This document shows, one piece after another, positions 1 to 6,077 of a stretch of 9,551 nt of DNA. The stretch is taken from NCBI GenBank assembly GCA_964614415.1, contig CAZTLE010000159.1, forward strand, positions 1 to 9,551, given 5' to 3'. Below the pieces are notes generated by a model. It had not been told where the DNA came from and searched no databases. It saw only the letters and a program-made list of their open reading frames with translations. This DNA is from CAZTLE01 sp964614415. Its GTDB lineage: Bacteria; Bacteroidota; Bacteroidia; Flavobacteriales; Flavobacteriaceae. Position 1 is the first letter of the stretch; each line of letters begins with the position of its first letter. The position numbers and the translations under genes were made by a program.

Positions 1-93
1 GGAGGCTACCGAGATTTCGTCGTCATTATCTTTAAAACAGGATACGGCAATAAGCGATGCGGCGAGAACCAACGCAAATAATTTCTTTTTCAT
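1..93 (-). CDS. Lipoprotein, N-terminal fragment (possible S41-type peptidase)
   Basis: This is the first 31 codons of a gene that runs off the left edge; its ATG is at 91-93. The peptide has a lysine-rich start (MKKKLF), a hydrophobic stretch over residues 5-17, and a lipobox-like end with the Cys at residue 19 (AVSC), so it should be a lipidated envelope protein. The residues after the Cys (FKDNDDE) are acidic and resemble the lipoprotein surface-export signals described in Bacteroidota, which suggests outer-leaflet exposure. The start resembles flavobacterial lipoproteins annotated as S41 (C-terminal processing) peptidases, but that is a recollection and no catalytic domain lies in the window. 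The lipoprotein call is firm; the enzyme family is a guess. Confidence 0.7.
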   Translation of the reverse strand, partial: MKKKLFALVLAASLIAVSCFKDNDDEISVAS

Positions 94-233
94 ACAATTT
101 GGGTGTTAAAACTATCTCTAGTAAACCCCTAAAATAGGTACATTATTGTAAACAAAAAAATAAAGATAAGGGTAGGAATAGTAAGGATTTAACGGGATTT
201 CCATAAAAAGTTCCGAAATTGATGAAAAAAGTG

Positions 234-262
234 TGTAACAAAAAATAAGGTGCTTCGTCGTA
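234..262 (+). promoter_or_regulatory. Candidate ECF-type promoter of the sigma operon
   Basis: TGTAAC at 234-239 and CGTCGTA at 256-262 are separated by 16 bases, which is the layout of ECF sigma promoters (an AAC-type -35 and a CGTC/CGTA-type -10). It lies about 60 bases upstream of the sigma gene ATG, so the operon may be read by its own sigma factor. No exact TAnnTTTG housekeeping core was found in 94-323 on either strand; the rest of that 230-base gap shows nothing else I can support. This is a motif match by eye only. Confidence 0.5.
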
Positions 263-323
263 AGGATAGAATGGCCAAAAAACACCCGTGTTGCGGGATC
301 AAAGAAACTAACCATCAAAGAGA

Positions 324-830
324 ATGAAACAAAAAGAGTTTTTAGCAACCGTACTCCCTTTTAAGGATAAGCTTTACCGGCTTGCCAAGAGGCTCCTTGT
401 TTCAAGTGAAGAAGCAGAAGATGCTGTTCAGGAAGTGTATTTGAAATTATGGAAGGGGAAGCACCAGATCAAGAATTATAAGAACCCTGAGGCCTTTGCC
501 ATTACAATGACCAAGAATTATTGTCTGGACAGGCTGAAATCCAAACAGGCTTCCAACCTGAAGATCGTTCATAATAATTTTCAGAATTCTGAGAATATCG
601 AACGCAAGGTAGAAGCAAATGACGGAGTTTCATTGGTTTTTAAGATCATGGAGACCCTACCGGAGCAGCAACGGATCATTCTTCAGCTTAGAGATGTAGA
701 ACAATATGAATTCGCCGAGATCGCCAAAATGCTCGACAGTAATGAAACCGCAGTGCGCGTAGCGCTGTCGAGAGCGAGAAAGGCAGTAAGACAACAGCTA
801 ATAAAACAATATAACTATGGAGTTAGCTAA
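324..830 (+). CDS. ECF-type RNA polymerase sigma factor (sigma-70 family)
   Basis: This 168-residue protein should direct core RNA polymerase to a small regulon. Region 2 occupies about residues 10-75, with the core-binding helix EDAVQEVYLKLWK at 32-44. Region 4 occupies about 110-160, with LPEQQRIILQLRD followed by a helix-turn-helix (EIAKMLDSNETAVRVALSRAR, positions 132-152) that would read the -35 element. Regions 1 and 3 are absent and the length is normal, so it belongs to the ECF group. It is the first gene of a four-gene plus-strand operon. Its last 14 bases overlap the next gene, a candidate anti-sigma, which suggests translational coupling. The ATG at 324 has no clear Shine-Dalgarno, as usual in this phylum. 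The ECF class is secure, but the signal and target genes are unknown. Confidence 0.93.
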   Translation: MKQKEFLATVLPFKDKLYRLAKRLLVSSEEAEDAVQEVYLKLWKGKHQIKNYKNPEAFAITMTKNYCLDRLKSKQASNLKIVHNNFQNSENIERKVEANDGVSLVFKIMETLPEQQRIILQLRDVEQYEFAEIAKMLDSNETAVRVALSRARKAVRQQLIKQYNYGVS

Positions 831-1260
831 TATTGAACAGTTACTCGATGTGTATTTCGAAGGAAATACCACCCTCGAACAAGAGGCCGAATTGCGCGAT
901 TACTTCGCCGGTGATGAAGTAGCACCTCATTTATCAGTGTATCAGGACTTGTTCCTGAGCTTTGAGCAAGCCGGAAAGGAGGGGTCACAACGCACCCTTA
1001 CGTTTCCTGATTCGGGCCGTACGAAGAGGATATGGAATTTTAGTATCGCGGCTTCGTTGGTGGTAGCACTGGGAATTTCAGGGCTGATGTACTTCGGAGG
1101 TTCTAACGACCCTTATACTCAGGAAGAACGCATCGCCATGGAAAATTGGGAGAAAAGCAAAGAAATGCTCCTGCTGTTATCTGAAAACCTGAATAAAGGC
1201 ACTTCAGAATTAGCTCATATCTCTGAGTTTACAGAATCCAAAAACAAAGTTTTAAAATAG
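817..1260 (+). CDS. One-pass membrane protein, candidate anti-sigma factor
   Basis: This 147-residue protein has a soluble N-terminal part (1-70), one membrane segment at about 74-93, and a C-terminal part (94-147) that is probably periplasmic and helical. The N-terminal motif of the type LLDVYFEGNTTLEQEAELRDYF followed by VAPHL..Y is familiar from small proteins encoded directly behind ECF sigma genes in flavobacteria. The start codon lies inside the sigma gene (14-base overlap), so the two are probably translated together. Position and topology (cytosolic N-terminus, periplasmic C-terminus) suit an anti-sigma factor. It lacks the zinc-binding HxxxCxxC motif of classic ZAS anti-sigmas; in fact it contains no Cys. 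The function is inferred from context only. Confidence 0.8.
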   Translation: MELANIEQLLDVYFEGNTTLEQEAELRDYFAGDEVAPHLSVYQDLFLSFEQAGKEGSQRTLTFPDSGRTKRIWNFSIAASLVVALGISGLMYFGGSNDPYTQEERIAMENWEKSKEMLLLLSENLNKGTSELAHISEFTESKNKVLK

Positions 1261-1304
1261 AACAACAAAGAAAAAATAACCCAAAAATCAAATTGATATC
1301 CAAA

Positions 1305-1838
1305 ATGAAAAAGTTAGCAATCCTATTGGTACTCCTTATAAGCCCAATGATCGCCATGGCACAGAATCCTTTCGACAAGTTCGAAAATGAAGATGACGTA
1401 TCATCGGTAATCGTAACCAAGAATATGTTCAAACTGTTGAGCACTATCGACTTCGAGTCAGACGATCCCGAAGTACAGGATTATAAGGAATTGGTGAACA
1501 GTCTTAATAACATTAAGATCTTTACGACGGATAACCCTTCAGTGGCTAAGCGTATGAACGACGCCGTTGCCGGTTATGTGTCCGGATCCGGATCACTTTC
1601 CGAACTAATGCGTGTTAAGGAAGACGACAAGAATATTAAGTTCTATTCCAAGGAAGGAAAGAACGAGAATTATGTGAGTGAGTTGCTTATGCACATGGTA
1701 GGTAACGTAGACGGTGAGAAACTTTCAGTGATCATGTCCATTACAGGTGACATCGATCTTAAGAAGATCTCCAAACTTACAAAAGACCTGAACGTTCCCG
1801 GTAGTGAGGAATTGAAGAACCTGGACAAGAAAAACTAA
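1305..1838 (+). CDS. Exported DUF4252-family protein
   Basis: This 177-residue protein has a Sec signal peptide: MKK, a hydrophobic core over residues 4-17, and an AMA-Q cleavage site after residue 19. The mature part matches my memory of DUF4252: a FxKF opening, a VNSLNNIKIFTTDN strand at 64-77, a middle segment LMRVKEDDKNIKFYSKEG (101-118), and a hydrophobic strand VSELLMHMVG followed by a basic, helix-like end. I start it at the ATG at 1305 because this gives a clean signal peptide; a TTG four codons upstream (1293) is less likely. It lies 44 bases after the membrane protein and 18 bases before a second protein of the same family. No biochemical role is known to me. The mature protein should act in the periplasm or be secreted. 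Confidence 0.82.
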   Translation: MKKLAILLVLLISPMIAMAQNPFDKFENEDDVSSVIVTKNMFKLLSTIDFESDDPEVQDYKELVNSLNNIKIFTTDNPSVAKRMNDAVAGYVSGSGSLSELMRVKEDDKNIKFYSKEGKNENYVSELLMHMVGNVDGEKLSVIMSITGDIDLKKISKLTKDLNVPGSEELKNLDKKN

Positions 1839-1856
1839 ACGAAAAAACTAACAACC

Positions 1857-2507
1857 ATGGCTCAAGTCACAAAGTATATAATTGGGTTGGGTATCGCGCT
1901 ACTGTCTTTATATAGCTGTAGTAACGGATCCTCCCTGCAGACCTACCTGGTCGACAAACAAGAAGATGACAACTTCATGAAGGTGGATATTGCGGCCAGT
2001 CTCCTGAAATCGGACGATAACAACCTGAGTCAGGAAGAACTGGATGTCCTCAATACCATTAAGAAGGTGAACGTTGTTGCCCTGCCTATCTCCAGCGATA
2101 ATGCAGAGCAATATCAGACCGAGAAGAAAAAGGTGAAAGAGATCCTGTCCCAGGAGAAATACAAGACGCTTATGAAGATGGGCTCCAATAATAAGGGAGC
2201 CACCCTTAAGTACATGGGGGAAGAAGATGCGATCGACGAGATCATAGTCTTTGCCAGTGACGAAGAGCGCGGGTTTGCGTTGTTCCGCCTATTGGGGAAT
2301 GACATGCGACCTGATAAGATGATCAAGCTGATGAATTCCATTGACAAGGGAGATGTGGATGTCTCCAAGTTCAGCGGCATAGGCGAAATCTTCACAGGTC
2401 AGTTTGAAAGAAACACTACTACCGAGGATAGTTTTGAAGTGATTGAGCTGAAGACCGAGGAAGTAGATGATGAGGATTCCGAAACTTCGGAAGACCAAAG
2501 TTCATAA
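1857..2507 (+). CDS. DUF4252-like lipoprotein
   Basis: This 216-residue protein has a lipoprotein signal with the lipid-modified Cys at residue 21 (LSLYSC). The residues after the Cys (SNGSS) carry no acidic export signal, so a periplasm-facing anchor is likelier than surface exposure. It appears to be a diverged paralogue of the gene just upstream: a strand with NTIKKVNVVALPISSDN (66-82), LMKMGSNNKGATLKYMGEE (105-123), IDEIIVFASDE (126-136), and a K-rich helix DKMIKLMNSI (153-162) align in the same order. A strongly acidic, low-complexity tail fills about 200-216. It is the last gene of the sigma operon and is followed 21 bases later by a terminator hairpin. The pairing suggests that the two proteins work together, or that one arose by duplication. 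The function is unknown. Confidence 0.8.
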   Translation: MAQVTKYIIGLGIALLSLYSCSNGSSLQTYLVDKQEDDNFMKVDIAASLLKSDDNNLSQEELDVLNTIKKVNVVALPISSDNAEQYQTEKKKVKEILSQEKYKTLMKMGSNNKGATLKYMGEEDAIDEIIVFASDEERGFALFRLLGNDMRPDKMIKLMNSIDKGDVDVSKFSGIGEIFTGQFERNTTTEDSFEVIELKTEEVDDEDSETSEDQSS

Positions 2508-2528
2508 TGTGAATAAAAGGTGAATACG

Positions 2529-2556
2529 AAAGGCTCCGCTAAGCGGGGCTTTTTTT
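2529..2556 (+). terminator. Rho-independent terminator of the sigma operon
   Basis: The arms at 2529-2539 and 2543-2553 pair over 11 positions, including two G-U pairs, around a TAA loop. A run of seven T follows (2550-2556), partly shared with the stem. The T-run overlaps the stop codon of purB, which converges from the other strand. In the purB direction the hairpin is still present but only a short T-run follows, so it may be a weak terminator for purB. Confidence 0.82.
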
Positions 2557-3898
2557 ATATCCCCGTGTAATTGGAGGGCGTTACCGCTTTCATTTCCTCC
2601 TTAAGCCCTTCGGAAACATCCAGGCCGTCTATAAACTCGGATATCGATTCCCGGGTAACTTTGCTGTTGGTTCGCGTAAGTCCTAAAAGGGCTTCATAGG
2701 GATTGGGATGCCCTTCACGGCGCAGAATGGTTTGTAGGGCCTCGGCCACAACCGCCCAATTATCTTCCAGGTCCTGTTCGAACTTCGCTTCGTTGAGTAA
2801 AAGCTTATCGAGACCCTTAAGCGTCGATTGCAACGCGATGATCGTATGCCCCATGGGAACACCAATGTTACGGAGTACAGTGCTATCGGTCAGATCCCGC
2901 TGTAAACGGCTTACAGGGAGTTTGGAGGACAAATGCTCAAAGATGGCATTGGCAATACCTAAATTTCCCTCGCTGTTCTCAAAGTCAATCGGATTCACTT
3001 TATGCGGCATGGCGCTGGATCCTATCTCTCCGGCCTTGATCTTCTGTTTGAAATAATCCATGGATACATAGGTCCAAATATCCCGGTCCAGATCGATCAA
3101 TATTGTGTTTATGCGCTTCAAGCAGTCGAACAAAGCGGCCATGTGATCGTAGTGCTCGATCTGCGTGGTAGGAAACGAGTGATGTAGTCCTAATTTCTCC
3201 TGAACGAACTGCTGTCCGAAGTTGCGCCAGTCAAACTGCGGATACGCAATATGATGCGCATTAAAGTTCCCGGTAGCTCCACCAAATTTAGCTGCGCTCT
3301 TGATGTCGTTCAGCAAATCGAACTGTTCGTGAATACGAACTACGAATACATCTATTTCCTTGCCCAGGCGTGTAGGAGAAGCGGGTTGGCCATGTGTCCT
3401 TGCCAACATAGGAACATCTTTCCATTCGTCCACCAGCTCTTCGAGCTTGCTTTTTACTTCCAAAAGCAATGGGACATACACTTCATTCATTGCTCCCTTG
3501 AGTGAAAGCGGGATGGCTGTGTTGTTTATGTCCTGGGAGGTGAGACCGAAGTGAATAAATTCTTTATGATTCTGAAGGCCAAGAGCGTCAAATTGCTCCT
3601 TGATGAAGTATTCAACGGCCTTCACATCGTGATTGGTCGTCTTTTCGATCTCCTTGACACGGGCTGCATCTTCTGAAGAGAAGTCCATGTAGATCTTCTG
3701 AAGGTCCGCAAAACGCGCCGTATCAAAATCGGACAATTGTGGCAAGGGCAGTTCCACCAGCGCAATGAAATATTCAATCTCTACCTGAATCCTGTATTTG
3801 ATAAGGGCCTCTTCCGAAAAGAAGGGTACAAGAGATTGCGTTTTGGAAGCATATCTTCCATCAATGGGTGAAATGGCTTGAAGTGCTTGTTTGGCCAT
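2555..3898 (-). CDS. purB: Adenylosuccinate lyase
   Basis: PurB carries out two beta-eliminations that release fumarate: SAICAR to AICAR in de novo purine synthesis, and adenylosuccinate to AMP. The 447-residue protein is of the E. coli type (opening LQAISPIDGRYASKT) in the fumarase/aspartase fold and acts as a cytosolic homotetramer. Visible family motifs in order are TTNHDVKAVEYF (87-98), GLTSQDINNTA (118-128), ARTHGQPASPT (166-176, with His169 as the likely general acid) and the signature loop GSSAMPHKVNP (293-303, carrying the catalytic Ser). It ends at TPSNYTGI, slightly shorter than the E. coli protein, which I recall as usual for flavobacteria. An exact Bacteroidota promoter core sits just upstream, and a helical protein gene precedes it by 51 bases on the same strand. 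Confidence 0.97.
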   Translation of the reverse strand: MAKQALQAISPIDGRYASKTQSLVPFFSEEALIKYRIQVEIEYFIALVELPLPQLSDFDTARFADLQKIYMDFSSEDAARVKEIEKTTNHDVKAVEYFIKEQFDALGLQNHKEFIHFGLTSQDINNTAIPLSLKGAMNEVYVPLLLEVKSKLEELVDEWKDVPMLARTHGQPASPTRLGKEIDVFVVRIHEQFDLLNDIKSAAKFGGATGNFNAHHIAYPQFDWRNFGQQFVQEKLGLHHSFPTTQIEHYDHMAALFDCLKRINTILIDLDRDIWTYVSMDYFKQKIKAGEIGSSAMPHKVNPIDFENSEGNLGIANAIFEHLSSKLPVSRLQRDLTDSTVLRNIGVPMGHTIIALQSTLKGLDKLLLNEAKFEQDLEDNWAVVAEALQTILRREGHPNPYEALLGLTRTNSKVTRESISEFIDGLDVSEGLKEEMKAVTPSNYTGI

Positions 3899-3917
3899 GT
3901 GCGGAACTTTAAAGGGG

Positions 3918-3925
3918 CAAAGATA
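3918..3925 (-). promoter_or_regulatory. Promoter core (TAnnTTTG) of purB
   Basis: On the minus strand these bases read TATCTTTG, an exact match to the Bacteroidota sigma-A -7 consensus TAnnTTTG. It lies in the 51-base gap between the upstream gene and purB, about 20 bases from the purB ATG, which predicts a very short leader. The -33 element is weak: TTCTG is found at about the right distance, not TTTG. purB may therefore be transcribed both on its own and by read-through. Confidence 0.5.
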
Positions 3926-3949
3926 GTTGATTCGCGGGTGATTTCAGAA

Positions 3950-4519
3950 TCAGGCTTTCCTTATTTTTTCAAGTATTTTTCTTCCCCGGGATTTGTATCC
4001 GGGACTGCCGGTGTGAATGTTCCGTTCAAGTATTTGTACCAGTTCAGGATGTATCCAATCGAACTCGGTCCCCAAATAATATAAGCAGAGCATGGCGCGT
4101 GCCTGACAGGCAATTTTCTGATCGGTGATCATCCAGTCGAAGCAGCATTCGGTCATGATCTCTTTATGCTTTTCGGAGAATGCTTCTCTCAGCGCGGGAT
4201 CTTTCTTCTTGTAGTATCGCAGCACGAGCATTTCACAAATATGTGACAGGGGCCGTACCGACTGATCCTTATAAGCTCCCGGAAGGTTTTCAAAAAAGGA
4301 GTCGAGGTGAGGATAGAGCATGGACAGGTCTTCCTTACAAACAAATTCCAGGACCCAAAGCGCCTTGAAAGAGATCTTTTCATCGTGCTTGAAGGAGTAG
4401 GTAAGGAGTTCCGGAAAGGTCTCGGGATGATCGATCACCCAAAGAGCACCACCTAACCGATTCTCCCGGTACGCCTTTTCATAACTGAGTTGCTCGAATA
4501 AACCGCTCTTATTTGTCAT
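3950..4519 (-). CDS. Conserved-looking helical protein of unknown function
   Basis: This 189-residue soluble protein has no signal peptide or membrane segment. It looks all-helical, with successive helix-like blocks (YEKAYRENRLGGALWVI, FPELLTYSF, ISFKALWVLEFVCK, LYPHLDSFFENL, ACQARAMLCLYYLG), which recalls HEAT/ARM-type repeat proteins, though I cannot fix the repeat borders. The C-terminus is basic (KSRGRKILEKIRKA). The ATG at 4517-4519 is supported by an in-frame stop ten codons upstream (4547-4549). It lies directly upstream of purB on the same strand. Small proteins in this position in flavobacteria are, as I recall, sometimes labelled adenylosuccinate lyase; that label would be wrong here because no lyase motif is present. 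A scaffold or partner role near PurB is speculation. Confidence 0.75.
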   Translation of the reverse strand: MTNKSGLFEQLSYEKAYRENRLGGALWVIDHPETFPELLTYSFKHDEKISFKALWVLEFVCKEDLSMLYPHLDSFFENLPGAYKDQSVRPLSHICEMLVLRYYKKKDPALREAFSEKHKEIMTECCFDWMITDQKIACQARAMLCLYYLGTEFDWIHPELVQILERNIHTGSPGYKSRGRKILEKIRKA

Positions 4520-4537
4520 GCTGAATTCCAGTTGAAA

Positions 4538-4596
4538 TTTTGAGTGCTAAATGTTTTGAAGTTTTAAGTGTTAAATGTTGAATTTTAAATTTCTAT
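4538..4596. repeat. T-rich leader of degenerate heptamers
   Basis: On the plus strand this stretch divides into imperfect 7-mers of the type TTTTRAR/TGTTRAA: TTTTGAG, TGCTAAA, (TG) TTTTGAA, (G) TTTTAAG, TGTTAAA, TGTTGAA, TTTTAAA, TTTCTAT. The last five are in phase with each other and with the CCATAAA array that follows. A 12-base and a 14-base segment are shared exactly with the tract at 9447-9496. It occupies the gap upstream of the helical protein gene. Confidence 0.8.
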
Positions 4597-4652
4597 CCAT
4601 AAACCATAAACCATAAACCATAAACCATAAACCATAAACCACTAACCTCTAA
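4597..4652. repeat. Tandem heptanucleotide array (CCATAAA)6 plus two variants
   Basis: Six perfect head-to-tail CCATAAA units occupy 4597-4638, followed by the variant units CCACTAA (4639-4645) and CCTCTAA (4646-4652). The variants overlap the stop codon and last two to three codons of the sirtuin gene read on the other strand. The plus strand holds TAA in all three frames within 21 bases. The minus strand (TTTATGG units) has no stops and has an ATG in every frame. Confidence 0.95.
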
Positions 4653-5331
4653 TCTCATTCATACTTTGAATCGCCATAGGCACTCCAACGGTAGCCTTTT
4701 CGGCAAAGACAGTAATTCGCCCGTCTGGTGTTGACGATAATGAAGGATTCGGATCCACGAAGAATGTCCTGGAATGTGAAGGTGCGTATTGCATAAGGCC
4801 GGCAGCCGGATATACCTGCATGGAGGTGCCTACGATCATGATGGCATCTGAGATCTCAACCAGGGAAGCGGCCACTTCGATCATCGGAACCATTTCACCG
4901 AACCAAACAATATGAGGTCGCAGTTGTGAGCCTTTTTCACAGGTATCGCCCAAATTAATGTCGGTTTTCCAATCCAGTACAATCGACTCGTCTAACGTAC
5001 TTCTTGCTTTCAGTAATTCACCGTGTAAATGAACCACTCGCGTACTACCGGCCCGCTCATGCAGATCGTCCACGTTTTGGGTGATCACAACGACCTCGTG
5101 CTGTTGTTCCAATTCGGCAATGGCCATATGAGCTGCATTGGGTTGCACCTCAAAGAGCTGTCTGCGTCGCTGATTATAAAAATCCAATACTAATTCTTTA
5201 TTGCGCGTCCATCCCTGGGGAGAGGCAACTTCCATAACGTCATGCCCTTCCCAAAGGCCTCCGCTATCTCTAAATGTGTTGATGCCACTTTCGGCACTTA
5301 CACCGGCTCCTGTGAGTACTGCTATCTTCAT
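4642..5331 (-). CDS. cobB: NAD-dependent protein deacylase, CobB/SIRT5-like sirtuin
   Basis: This enzyme would remove acyl groups from lysines using NAD+, giving nicotinamide and O-acyl-ADP-ribose. The 229-residue protein shows the NAD-binding GAGVSAESGINTFRD (8-22), TQNVDDLHERAG (84-95), the HLHGE motif (101-105) with catalytic His103, RPHIVWFGE (138-146) and GTSMQVYPAAG (168-178). Tyr52 and Arg55 in FYNQRRRQL match the pair that lets class III sirtuins accept succinyl and malonyl groups. It has one Cys only (131), so the usual four-Cys zinc site is missing. I start it at the ATG at 5329-5331, since MKIAVLTGAG fits the family; a longer GTG frame would add 21 unlike residues and run into trmH. 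It is divergent from trmH, and its stop codon lies within the heptamer repeat. Confidence 0.93.
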   Translation of the reverse strand: MKIAVLTGAGVSAESGINTFRDSGGLWEGHDVMEVASPQGWTRNKELVLDFYNQRRRQLFEVQPNAAHMAIAELEQQHEVVVITQNVDDLHERAGSTRVVHLHGELLKARSTLDESIVLDWKTDINLGDTCEKGSQLRPHIVWFGEMVPMIEVAASLVEISDAIMIVGTSMQVYPAAGLMQYAPSHSRTFFVDPNPSLSSTPDGRITVFAEKATVGVPMAIQSMNEIRG

Positions 5332-5339
5332 TACCGTGC

Positions 5340-5366
5340 AAGTTATACAAGTTTTTTGAATAACTT
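5340..5366. promoter_or_regulatory. Inverted repeat between divergent genes
   Basis: AAGTTAT (5340-5346) and ATAACTT (5360-5366) form a perfect 7-base inverted repeat around a 13-base A/T-rich spacer, in the 55-base gap between the sirtuin start and the trmH start. The position would suit an operator acting on both genes. The repeat is short and A/T-rich, so chance is a real alternative. No exact TAnnTTTG core was found in this gap on either strand. Confidence 0.25.
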
Positions 5367-5386
5367 CATCCCGAATTACGAGCGAT

Positions 5387-6049
5387 TTGGACACCGAATT
5401 ATTTACATATCTACAATCGTACCTTACCGACCGGCGCCGGGAACTCTTTCAAACAGTGCTGGCGGATAGAACTCGTCACTTCACAGTGGTCACGGAAGAT
5501 GTGTATCAGCTTCACAATACCAGTGCCGTAATGCGCAGCTGCGATGTGTTTGGAATACAAGACCTGCATGTGGTGGAAGAAGACCTTGGAAAGCGCATCG
5601 ACAAGGAGATTGCCATGGGGGCCCAAAAGTGGGTGAGTTTGCATCGCCATGATTCCATCGGTTCCTGTATTAAGAGTCTTAAGGAACAGGGGTATCAGAT
5701 CATCGGTACCAGCCCTCATGAGCGTTCATCCATGTTATCCGATTTTGATGTGACCCGCAAGACGGCTTTCTTATTCGGACAGGAAGGCGAGGGTTTGAGC
5801 GAGAAGGCCATGGAGGAAGCAGATGGCTGCCTTAAGATCCCTATGTTCGGTTTTACCGAAAGTCTCAATATCTCAGTTTCCGTGGCTATTGTGCTTCACG
5901 ATGTAGTCACGAGATTACGAAAATCTGAAGTTGCCTGGGGACTGTCAGAAAGTGAAAAGCGAGCATTGGAAATGGAGTGGACCATGAAGTCCATCAAGAG
6001 CGTGGATGCCATTATAGAACGCTACAGGCAAGCTGAAAAAAATTCGTAG
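5387..6049 (+). CDS. trmH: tRNA (guanosine-2'-O-)-methyltransferase, TrmH/SpoU family
   Basis: This SAM-dependent 2'-O-ribose methyltransferase (SPOUT superfamily) most likely makes Gm18 in the tRNA D-loop. The 220-residue protein has the three SpoU motifs: NTSAVMRSCDVFG (44-56, with Asn44 and the catalytic-type Arg50), LFGQEGEGLS (129-138), and IPMFGFTESLNISVSVAIVL (151-170), which forms part of the knotted cofactor site. The N-terminal HFTVVTEDVYQLHN (31-44) and the C-terminal helical extension fit TrmH better than rRNA-directed RlmB, but the exact substrate is not proven. No in-frame ATG exists between the upstream stop (5357-5359) and the conserved N-terminus, so TTG at 5387 is the best start (MDTELFTYLQSYL). 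It heads a plus-strand cluster with SRPBCC, VOC and rdgB genes. Confidence 0.92.
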   Translation: MDTELFTYLQSYLTDRRRELFQTVLADRTRHFTVVTEDVYQLHNTSAVMRSCDVFGIQDLHVVEEDLGKRIDKEIAMGAQKWVSLHRHDSIGSCIKSLKEQGYQIIGTSPHERSSMLSDFDVTRKTAFLFGQEGEGLSEKAMEEADGCLKIPMFGFTESLNISVSVAIVLHDVVTRLRKSEVAWGLSESEKRALEMEWTMKSIKSVDAIIERYRQAEKNS

Positions 6050-6077
6050 CTTTAGCCGTAACCAAAAAATAACTGAT

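Noticed and set aside
118..348. 76-residue minus-strand open frame overlapping the sigma gene start
   Set aside because: It covers the promoter candidate and the first codons of the sigma gene, resembles no known family, and its composition is that of A/T-rich non-coding DNA.
1293..1304. TTG start four codons upstream for the first DUF4252 protein
   Set aside because: The ATG at 1305 gives a standard MKK signal peptide; the extension adds nothing recognisable.
2703..3056. 117-residue antisense open frame inside purB
   Set aside because: It is a Ser/Arg-rich reverse-strand shadow of a certain gene.
4597..4652. CRISPR-like repeat array
   Set aside because: The 7-base units are directly adjacent with no spacers, and no cas genes are near.
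5332..5394. Longer sirtuin starting at a GTG at 5392-5394
   Set aside because: The additional 21 residues are unlike any sirtuin N-terminus and would overlap the trmH start; MKIAVLTGAG is the natural start.
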